Below are positions 1 through 8,620 of a stretch of 19,772 bases of DNA, piece by piece. Made by a program: the position numbers and the translations under genes. This DNA is from Isohypsibius dastychi (Eukaryota > Tardigrada > Eutardigrada > Parachela > Isohypsibiidae), in NCBI GenBank assembly GCA_034696485.1, contig JAQIWT010000462.1, positions 1 through 19,772 on the forward strand, read 5' to 3'. The notes beneath the pieces are model-generated. The model ran no database searches and was not told the origin of the DNA. It worked only from the letters and a program-made list of their open reading frames with translations. The first letter of the stretch is position 1. Every line of letters begins with the position of its first letter.

Positions 1-1
1 A

Positions 2-2171
2 ATGGATAATCCAGAGAGTTTATTCAGCGAGGTGCGATACATCGGTGAACCGGATGCTTTGGACAGTATTGAATCGATTCAACCTGGATCAATTATAACC
101 CCATTTTTTGAAGTTGCCAATTCACCTCCGCATTATTCGCCTATCGTGGAATACAAGGGATTCCCTGAAAATACCCGTAATTCTAGCGGATGCATCAAAG
201 AAATTCGCTTATCAAAGCTGGAAGTGGAAGTTATCATTCCCGAAGAAAATGCAGAGCCAAAACAAGACTCGGAAACTTGCGAAGAAACTGTCACAACCAG
301 CAGAAGATGTTCTCATCATGATCCCGAAGACCAGGTTGATAAATTCGTAGTTTTCCATGTTCATATTTAAATTACCTTCTGTTTTTTAGGTTGCGTACAC
401 TGAGCTGAAAAATGTCGATTTAGATGACGGAAACGGGGACTCGGTTGACGCAGTTACCTGCACGTCGGATTTTCTCCCAAAGAATGGACTTCGGCATGTC
501 GAAACGAAACTTTTGCATGGATCAAGCAAAGATGATTCCGATGTGCAAAGCAGGACGTCGGAGGAAGAAGAGGTCGATTATACTCGGGTTGCCGCTTGGA
601 GAGATAAAGCGAGGCATTTATTTATTCTGAGCGATTCCGGAAAGCCGATTTATTCCAGGTATAGTACGTATTTCATATTTGATTTCGTGAATGGTTCTGT
701 TGATCCCGATTTATTCCAACATGAAGACCGGGTCTTTTATAACGAGTTGAAAATTATTTTAACAGTAATATTTTGGTTTTTTCTCCCGAAGGCACGGCGA
801 CGAAGATAAGCTTGTTACGCTTTGTGGAGTGATGCAAGCGCTTGTATCTGTGATAGCGGATTCGAACAACGACCACTTATGGAGTATCAGAGCATTGGGG
901 ACCAGAGTCTCTTTTCTATCTCGCTCGCATCTTCTTCTCGTCACCGTTGCAAAAACCGGCGAATCCGACAGACAGCTGATTGTTTACCTGAATTATGCAT
1001 ATGATTTTATATTGAGTGTGTTGACGCTGCCTCAGTTAGAGCGGATATTCACAAAGTATCAGAACTTTGATTTGAGGAGGATGCTCTCTGGGACGGAGAA
1101 AATTCTGGATCATTTAATCGACTGGTTCGACGAAGACATGGGATTTCTTCTTGAATCTGTGCGTTGCCTTCCATTATCGCCGTCCGTCCGAGAAAGTATC
1201 AATACACAGTTGACCAGTTCGTGCCATAAAATTCCGGGATTGGTATTTGCCGTCGTGATTTCAAGGAAGCAGCTTATTAGTGTAACTCGACTGAAAAAGT
1301 ATGTGTTACATCCCAGTGATATTCATTTGTTGATCAATCTGATCGACGCATCGGATTCGTTTAAAGCTGCCGAATCTTGGATTCCGATTTGTTTGCCGAA
1401 ATTTGATTCGAGGTTGGAAATATTCTACAAATATATCTGTTCATTCGCTTGATCCAATTTGTTGTTTTTCAGTGGTTTCATGCATGCATATATTTCTTAC
1501 CTTCGTGATTCCCCAATCTGCCTCGTTTATCTGAGCGTTAATGTTGAATCATTCCACGTTCTTTCCAAATGCGCCGCATTGTTTCTGACGGTGAGTGATA
1601 ACTTTTAGGGTAATTCTTCTGGTGAAATTGTCAACTATGGAATTTGCAGAAATTTGAGTCGTCTGGTAATTTGGATGCCGTTTTGATATCGATGACCTCG
1701 ACTTCTTGTTACTCTGTTACTCAGTCTGGTGTTTCTGAAATTCGGCATTTTGTGTACAAATCCACCAGTGCAGCTCAGCTCACGAGTCCAGTTCTTTCCC
1801 ATCCATATTTACAACCGGAACAGAGATCCCAGCTTCGGGGATTTTATCGTTATATGCACAAACAAATGCACTGCCCAGCCAGAGCCGCTAAAATTTTGGT
1901 CGTGACATCGAACACTGAAATGCTCCTTGGATGGGTAGGTATCTTTATTTCTGTTTTGAGATGGAATTTTCGTTCCGCTGTTTTAGTCGTAAAATCTTTT
2001 GACTTACTATGTTTTTTCTGTTTCCAGATAACGACGGGATTTGAGTTGTATGCCATATTAGAGCCTTTTATTACAAAGCATCAGGCGGTGTTGGCCATCG
2101 AAAAATTGATAAAATGGATTAAGAAAGAGGAGCAAATGTTATTTATTTTGAACGCTCCCGTATTTTCTTGA
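2..2171 (+). CDS. MON1: MON1, subunit of the Mon1-Ccz1 Rab7 exchange factor
   Basis: Six exons join in frame: 2-334, 390-658, 792-1412, 1473-1590, 1650-1934, 2028-2171 (589 aa). MON1 with CCZ1 activates Rab7 on late endosomes and autophagosomes. Residues 1 to about 175 are acidic and poorly conserved, as in the family. The longin-type core starts at AAWRDKARHLFILSD, runs through SGKPIYSR, GVMQALVS, YDLRR-like FDLRRMLSG, CLPL and LHPSDIHLL, and reaches CLPKFDS. The C-terminal part holds IRHFVYKS, TTGFELYA and the family ending KWIKKEEQMLFIL. Length is close to the vertebrate proteins. The start is the ATG at base 2. Because it lies at the window edge, a longer N-terminus or an upstream exon cannot be excluded. 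Introns are 55-133 bases, with donors such as GTGAGT and GTAGGT. The RABIF gene follows 298 bases after the stop on the same strand. Confidence 0.93.
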
Positions 2172-2229
2172 TGTCTGCATGGCCTTGTTTTTTTCCGGTT
2201 ATAATGAGAAATGTGATATGTCACGAGAA

Positions 2230-2235
2230 ATTAAA
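2230..2235 (+). terminator. Candidate polyadenylation signal of MON1 (ATTAAA)
   Basis: ATTAAA, the commonest variant of AATAAA, lies 59 bases after the MON1 stop codon and before the RABIF start. Position and sequence fit a poly(A) signal. The cleavage site itself cannot be seen. Confidence 0.45.
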
Positions 2236-2325
2236 TCGAAATTGGAGCGTGCTCTGTTTGACTCCGATCAATTAAACATCACCAGGAGGACCAGGATCTA
2301 GCAAGTCATGTAAAAGGTCACTCTG

Positions 2326-2336
2326 CCCCCCCCCCC
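2326..2336. repeat. C11 homopolymer between MON1 and RABIF
   Basis: Eleven C bases in a row, followed by AGGGG, lie in the 298-base gap between MON1 and RABIF. This is a simple slippage-prone tract. The length could be polymorphic or partly a sequencing error. A matching G11 tract lies at 7811-7821. Confidence 0.85.
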
Positions 2337-2468
2337 AGGGGTCTTCTAATGTTGTTGTTTTCTTTTTTTGAGGATTCAGCACTCGTATATTTGTAGATCG
2401 ATATAATAAGCTGAGTTTTGTATCGTTACATGATTGTTCCAAAGTCGGTGTTGCATCTGACTCGTAAA

Positions 2469-3083
2469 ATGGAGACCAAGCTGGTAGAAACATCACAAGA
2501 ATCAACTGGATCGGTGCAGTCTGTGGATCCATCCTCGAACTTGGAAGGATCCGAGAAGTCGTCGGTGACTGTGCCTAAAAACACGGAAAATGTCATTTGT
2601 TCTCATTGTCCTTCCAAAATTCTCATTCCCGGAAGCGCGATCCACATCCGCAAGAAAGTCAGTAATGGAGACAGTGTTGTTCTTGTTGAATAATTATTTA
2701 TTAACTATGATTCCATTGAAAAGATCTTCGCTTCCTCAAAATATTACCTCGTTTGCAACTTTGAAAATTTGCTTTCTTTGTTCCAGGTTTTCCTCCCAAA
2801 CATAACTTCAAAAGCTGCGATTCCACGTGTAGCTGTGCCGAGTTCTACCACGGAATCAGACGATGGCGTTCTGTACATATTTCCGGGAGTGGAAGGAGAA
2901 GTGTTGGAGGATTTCTGGATGGTGACTGATATGTTCACATTTGAAAATGTCGGGGTGTCGAATACGGTAGGAACATTGAAGTATCTTACGTGTGCGGACT
3001 GCGAACTGGGACCGATTGGCTATCATGATGTCTCCAATCAGGAAGAATATTTCGTTGCCTGGAACCGAGTTCGAAATTTATGA
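2469..3083 (+). CDS. RABIF: RABIF/MSS4, zinc-binding Rab exchange factor or chaperone
   Basis: Two exons, 2469-2657 and 2787-3083, joined in phase 0 give 161 aa. MSS4 binds nucleotide-free exocytic Rab GTPases (Rab8, Rab10 and relatives) and stabilises them. The two zinc-binding CxxC pairs are visible: CSHC near residue 43 and CADC near residue 139. Other hallmarks are the FLP motif at the start of exon 2, EDFWMVTDMF.FENVG, KYLTCADCELGPIGYHD and the closing VAWNRVR. The protein is about 40 aa longer than the human one because of a Ser/Glu-rich N-terminus before residue 40. I chose the ATG at 2469, which has a good context (AAAATGG) and the usual Met-Glu start. An in-frame ATG at 2430 would add 13 residues. 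The 129-base intron ends in a good TTCCAG acceptor. Confidence 0.95.
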
Positions 3084-3273
3084 TTTCCTGTTCTCGCACT
3101 GAAATTCTTCATCTGTTTACATTTTGGCTACGTTTAATCGTTAGCTTATCATGGCTGCTTCCAACGTAGAACTGCACAGATCTCTGTTTCTGAATAGCCA
3201 CAGAATTCGTGATTTGTGAGATTTTGAACTCCAAAATATTACCAACGATTACTTGTAATAATTCCGATTAATG

Positions 3274-3279
3274 AATAAA
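3274..3279 (+). terminator. Polyadenylation signal of RABIF (AATAAA)
   Basis: A canonical AATAAA lies 191 bases after the RABIF stop and is followed by T/G-rich sequence (TTCTGGTCATTCTGTT). This fits a 3' end signal for the upstream gene. Confidence 0.6.
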
Positions 3280-4114
3280 ATTCTGGTCATTCTGTTCGCA
3301 TTACTGATTTTAATTTCGTACTGATTTAAAGCGTTTGCTTTTAGTAAAGGGTGTGGTTTTTTTCGTCATGTCATTTTTGTTGCGAGACAAGGTTCCGCTT
3401 TTTTCAAATCAGTAATTTTATTTAAATTTTCAAGTTTCCGTTTTCTCCTCAAATTCACTATTTATTTGCGAGCTGTACTGAACCTATGATTAACTGTAAT
3501 TTTCGTCGAATGAAACCTATTACAGTTACACTGACCATGAGGTAGGTAATCTTCGCATTAATAATCTTCTCCGACCCGAGGTGACCATCTCACGAATTCC
3601 TGTCGGGATTGTGTCAGATTTGAATTACTTTCAATCAGTCTGCTCACCGATGCGTTCATCTCACTTTTCGTAAGAAAGGCTATTCCCAACAATAAACATC
3701 CATTCCAAATTATGAACCGCTGACAGGATAATCTCTATTCCCCCTTCACACCGGCATTTAACGACCGTACCGATGGGGCCAGTCATCTTTTTACCGGATT
3801 TTATTTACTGTGACGAGAATCTCTAGAGAGTGGTATTTCTAAAGAAAAGCTGGTTCGGACAAGAGAAATCATTAGCGGAACACGCGTTCAACCCCTGTCC
3901 ACTACGCTCTCCAGCTGTGAAAATATCACTTTGGACAATGGTCACTCTTACTAATAACTGCATGAAATGACACGCCATCCATCTCAGCGCGACCAGCGTT
4001 TCCTTCCTCATCCGGAGATTTGAATTGGAGCTTTCATGGTCATCATCTCACCTATGAGAGGTGTTTATCATTTCAGGCAAATATCGGCAAACAGTGTCAT
4101 TTCATTTTATTACG
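3280..4114. other. Intergenic region without a recognised gene, RABIF to first ZP gene
   Basis: About 830 bases of AT-rich sequence with no convincing exon, tRNA or repeat. The longest open frame is a minus-strand 62-codon stretch at 3823-4011. It resembles no family I know and lacks clear splice partners. A TTATCATTTCAG string ending at 4075 looks like a splice acceptor 40 bases before the ZP start codon, so the first ZP gene may have an intron in its 5' untranslated region. The promoter of that gene should also lie here. Confidence 0.55.
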
Positions 4115-6664
4115 ATGGATTGGAAATTGATTTTAGGGATTGTGGCAGCTTTGCTGACCGTTTGTCCGGTAAGTGACCTTTGCCTACCTATACTACAGTG
4201 TACCATCGCCGATTTCATGCCGATTTCAAATGTTCTGAAAAAATTAATATTTTTTTGAAAATTGTTAATAACTAAACGAATCTACAGAATTCGAGGCGGA
4301 TGTAGCTACATTGGTCGGCGGCCCGGTGGATTTTGCATCTACAGTATCAGCTATTCATAACTCATAGCTAACCATCTAAATTCAGAATTTTGAACAACTT
4401 GGTTACTTCTCATGTTTTTTTAGCTGATCAGCTAAGATGCGGAACGTCATTAAATGTTCATAAAACTAAAATGACTGATTGAGACTTGATATCTTTGTTA
4501 CTAAATACTATCTTATGGATTTCATCGCAGCGGTAATAATACTGAATTGTGTTTATGTAGGGTCTTGTCAGTGCCGCCGGAGGGGAGAACTCTTCGGAAC
4601 ATCTTAATTTCCCGCCACCCATCGATCCCAATAACGATTCATTCTTATCGGCCTCGACATCCAAACCGAATATTATTCATCCTTTCAAACGAAATGCAAG
4701 AATTATCGACACGAAGGTGAGTGACTTTTTGATAGTCAGCAGCACAGGCGGTTTTCGAAGTCCATTCGTACAAAATTATTACAAACGAACGCGACCAAAA
4801 ATTGTTGAAGGATTTATTTACTCTCCGCAGTTGTACTGTTCTATTACGATATTCTGCTCCTTTGATGTACTCCGTTTTTCAAGGTCGAGTGTGAAGATGA
4901 CCATATGACGGTGATGGTCATATTCGACCAGGAATTCAATGGCGTTGTTTACAGCAAAGGTCACTACCGTAAAGCTGATTGCGTCTGGATTCCGGCCGAC
5001 GGTCGAGAGACTCACTACAAATTCGACATCCCTTTTGACGGTATACGTTTTAAAGCGCTGAAAATGTGATATTTCTTTTACACAAAAATCTTGATAAACA
5101 TAATAGTGAAGTGTTTTTCTTTTGATTAGCGAACCGATATGTACCTGAATAATATTTTGAGAGCGACGTAGCTGACCATTTTGAATCGTGCCTTTGTGTC
5201 TGGTGTGCCTTTGTGTCAGACACTGTCTGGTGCCATAATAGCGCCATTATATCGTGAAGTATTTTCCGAACAGTGTCTTATATACGGTTTTTGTCTGTAT
5301 TGTTTTTCTTCCCTGTAGTGAGGACTTTTCCGTATTTGCAGGTTGTGGAACGGTCGGTCAGACATCGGGAAATGGAACGAAAATGTATCATGAAAATGTG
5401 GTGAAATATTTTGAAAATGTCCTGGTTGTTCAAAATGATCCGAGTTTTCAAGAAGTAAGTCAGCATCCTGGAAATTATTTACACTTTAATATTGTGAACG
5501 AAGAGTATATTAAGCTTCTGATTTTCAGGCATCTGATGGCTTACGTCGGATTCGTTGCGACTGGAAGAAGCGATTCGACAAAAATCTCATTTTTCAACCA
5601 TTTTCAGTCAACGATGCTGACGCAGTGAATTTGGAATTCAGCGGAGAAAAAATCGAAACCAGAATGGAAATCGTCAGTGGAAACAACCCACTGGGGAAAA
5701 TGTCGGCGCAAACTCCTGTTCGAATTGGAGACGATTTGACGCTGAGCGTCAAAATCTTCTCCAAACAACCGGCGGAATCTTTTGATGTGGTTGTCCGTAA
5801 CTGCTTTAGTCACGATGGCGATCAAAATAATGCAGTTCAGCTGACTGATACCACCGGATGTGCAGTTAGACCGGAAGTCTTCGGAATATGGCAAACTACA
5901 AAAGATACGAGAGAATCAGGAGCGATCATTATTTCCTACGTTCCATTTAAGGCCTTCAAGTTTCCTGGTAATTTGTGGAAAATGTAATTCGAAACATCTT
6001 ATGTTCATAAATGCGCAGGTTTTGTGTTGATTTACCAGGATTTGAAACCGCTGAAGTAGCTTGAATATTTCGATTATGGCAGTTCGAAACTGTCGATTTG
6101 AAATGTGATACTCCTTTAAGTTGTGCCTTGAAAGCGTTTGGAATTTCATTGTCAGAACATCTGCAAGCGCACGAAATTAATTAGTTATTATTTATTAATT
6201 AATTATTCAATGCACGGATTTGATTTTGAATAGTTGTTTTCTTCGCAGATTCTGGTCAAGTGGTCTTCCAGTGTGACCTTTCCATTTGTCGTGAATCCTG
6301 TAACATCGAATGCAAGTCTCTGAAAGCAGATAACAGAATTCGGCTGAAGAGGACTACATCCGACCATCTCGGCTCAACTGATGTAAACCTCCGAAGTATG
6401 ATCAAAGTCCTCGGACCAAATTGGGATGATCATGTCTCCGGCTCAACCTTCACTCCTCGAAATTCAATGGTTCCGGAAGGCGATTATCTCTGCGTGGCTG
6501 TGACAAATTTCGCTGTTGGATTCTCTCTGTTTCTCGTGGTTTTGATTATCGTGATTGTTCTTTTGATACTGAAGATCTGCAGACTCCGAAAACGATTGCA
6601 GAAGATTCCGGTGATCCACACTCCGCAGGTTTTCCACTTAAAAGGTATGCGCATCTATTCGTAA
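4115..6664 (+). CDS. ZP-domain single-pass membrane protein (first tandem copy)
   Basis: Six exons, 4115-4168, 4561-4716, 4884-5040, 5342-5454, 5529-5967 and 6249-6664, join in frame to 444 aa. Residues 1 to about 24 form a signal peptide (LILGIVAALLTVCP, with cleavage near GLVSA-A). The ZP module starts at VECEDDHM (about residue 71) and includes FNGVVYSKGHY, DGCGT, RRIRCDWKKRFD, VVRNC, QLTDTTGCAV and FKFPDSGQVVFQCDLSIC. It closes with the cysteine cluster C..SC...C near residue 324. RLKR at 338-341 is a furin-type site, as expected after a ZP domain. A membrane segment (about 393-417) follows, then a 27-residue basic tail. Proteins of this type polymerise in apical extracellular matrix or cuticle. 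The downstream gene at 8621 is a paralogue. I cannot assign it to one named arthropod ZP gene; quasimodo/trynity-like members look nearest. Confidence 0.91.
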
Positions 6665-6817
6665 ACCTCCATCACTTCTGATCCCTCTCATCATGTTCCA
6701 TTCTGGGTTGTGATTATCATGCATTTTGTTTCCGTGTTGATATATGTTACTGAAACTGGTGTGTTGGATCGATTTCCGGTTCAATTCACCGTAAAAACTC
6801 GCCGTTTTGGCGATTGA

Positions 6818-6958
6818 AATAAAAATCTGCGAGGTTCTGTGTTTTCTGCGTCGTTGAAATCATTAAAAATTTTCTGCGTCAAATCTGAACTCTAAAAACG
6901 ACATGATCCTGACCGGCCAAAGATATCGTACCGGAAATAGGTGTAATTGTTGAATAAA
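6818..6958 (+). terminator. Two AATAAA polyadenylation signals after the first ZP gene
   Basis: AATAAA occurs at 6818-6823 and again at 6953-6958, 154 and 289 bases after the stop codon. Either or both could end this transcript. No coding potential is visible between the stop and these sites. Confidence 0.5.
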
Positions 6959-7288
6959 ACGTCCGTGAGTCTCTGAATGGATATCATTGTTCACTCGTTT
7001 GTTAATTTATCTTCCGTAAATTTCAGTACTCTGAAGTTTTGTTCTTAAATTCTTCCTTGAACTTCGGTTCAGAAATTCAGTTTAATTAAAACAAAACAGG
7101 TTTTTTTTAAAAACAAGTTAGACTCGACAGCTATCACACCAACCGGCCATTACCGGGAGTCACACTTAAATCCGCAAACCAAATCCTAACTGGTTTTGGA
7201 GAAAAAAACTGCCAGACTGACCGGAAACGTGATGTCTATATATCAGCGTAAACCTCGGGTTATCCCACTCGATTCAAGTCATTCGTTT
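6959..7288. other. Intergenic region between the convergent first ZP and CEBPZOS-like genes
   Basis: About 330 bases of AT-rich sequence holding T-runs and A-runs (for example near 7099-7112). No exon, RNA gene or repeat was recognised. The 3' untranslated region of the minus-strand CEBPZOS-like gene should extend into it, but I see no clear AATAAA on that strand. Confidence 0.5.
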
Positions 7289-7733
7289 TCACGTCTTTTT
7301 TTGATCCATCAGATTATTTTCGATGCTCCAAGTTTCTTTATCCAATTCACGTGCTTTGTAATTCTCATCCATATATTCTCCCAGTGCATAAAACCCTGCC
7401 AAAACAATCAACAAACGATTTATGAATTAAGACCGTTCGCCGAGATTGTGTGATTCTGTTCTCAGCCTTACTGTCCAGGACGTATGGAAATTTTTGATTC
7501 ATCCACCACCTAAACTCTGTCAACAAATGGAGATCAATCGGTAAGTTAAGAAACTGAGAAAAAACGCAGACTATTTGCTTACCTCGATCATGATTGAGTC
7601 CCACGAAAACTGCATAAGAGCCGGCCAGTAATCCAGCTTCCGCAATCAGAATAGCCCGTGCATATGGAGCTACGCGTTTGAGAAACGTATCGAACGGTCC
7701 GCCAGTGGTGTAAAGCTTTTTGCCTTTCTCCAT
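7289..7733 (-). CDS. CEBPZOS: CEBPZOS-like mitochondrial single-pass microprotein
   Basis: Three minus-strand exons, 7583-7733, 7472-7516 and 7289-7395, join in phase 1 each time and give 100 aa. A basic N-terminus with KR at 19-20 precedes one hydrophobic segment (about residues 25-46: ARAILIAEAGLLAGSY and on). This is followed by EFRWWMNQKFPYVLDRFY and the C-terminal block YKARELDKETW. Human CEBPZOS has the same order: a membrane helix with a V/A-E-L core, DFR..M.KKYPFIL and RELDQKTW. The family is a small, poorly understood mitochondrial membrane protein. Splice sites are good (GTAAGC and GTAAGG donors, GACAG and GGCAG acceptors). It lies antisense between the two ZP genes, convergent with the first and divergent from the second. 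In vertebrates the gene sits head-to-head with CEBPZ, which is not present here. Confidence 0.88.
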
Positions 7734-8620
7734 TTCGCAAACTTGTTGGAAAACATGCGATAGCCGAAAAGGCGAAAATTGAAAATCAAACGACTTTGTT
7801 TTGGTTTTAAGGGGGGGGGGGAGAACTGTCTGGGATTGGTAAGGGGGGTCAGTTGGCAGGGCTGTAACAGCTGCAGGTGTGGTTCAAAATTATTAATTGA
7901 TTAAAGAATTAAAAGCATTCTTGCAATTACGAAAGGGAAATTTCCGGGGTCGGTACATGGTCGCTCAAGATTCATGGATGTTAGTTTCGGTTTCACCTAC
8001 ACTTTCTGTATGCGTTGGTGGTGCATAAATGCCCGACCTTAGAGAATTAATGATTTATTCGGACCTATACTATTCATTTGTAAAAACAGTCCAGAAAAGT
8101 AAAAAAAAAGATATTTTTTCATGGTATACAACGGGGACCATTTATATATGCACACCGATGTAAGTTTTACTTTATAGGATTTTTGGGAGCTGTTTCAGGT
8201 TCCTCGATAATAAAACGAAACTTTCTAAATCTCGTTTTGTTTTCAGTGTAATTCTGCTTTTTTTAGGCTGACTAGCCATTTAAGAAGCTGCGAAAAAAAT
8301 GTGGGTCAATCAGTCTTTGCGCTTTGGCTTATAAACCTATTGAGATAGTGAAGAATTGATGAAGAAAAGTACAAGTGATGCCGTGCATTTGGGCCGTACC
8401 TGGTTCGCCAGCAAAATTCTTTAAGCGGCACGCTTTTCTCTTTCTTGTTTATTATACTCAGTGCCATAATTATGACGTGTTACTGGTTGTTAAGTGTCTG
8501 TACACAAACCAAAAAGTAGCACACATAAAAATTGCTAATAACTTCATGCATGGTGGTTTTTTCTAGCTTCAGTATGATTTCCTCTCGTCGCGAGTTCTAG
8601 TCATCTTTTCAGTAGTCAAA
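7734..8620. promoter_or_regulatory. Divergent intergenic region, CEBPZOS-like to second ZP gene
   Basis: 887 bases separate the two divergent start codons, so both promoters probably lie here. The only marked structure is a G-rich block at 7811-7848. The remainder is AT-rich with A-runs (8101-8109) and has no exon or RNA gene that I can support. An AG at 8610-8611 (TCATCTTTTCAG) could be a splice acceptor just before the second ZP start codon, which would put an intron in its 5' untranslated region. Confidence 0.45.
7811..7848 (+). repeat. G-rich block, potential G-quadruplex
   Basis: G11 (7811-7821), then GGG (7832-7834), then GGGGGG (7843-7848) lie within 38 bases. The G11 run can supply two of the four tracts needed for an intramolecular quadruplex. 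The block sits 78 bases upstream of the CEBPZOS-like start codon, on the strand opposite to that gene's coding strand. Quadruplex formation is inferred from sequence only. Confidence 0.6.

Noticed and set aside
3823-4011. Minus-strand 62-codon open frame between RABIF and the first ZP gene
   Set aside because: It has no signal peptide, domain or known similarity, and it is too short to support alone.
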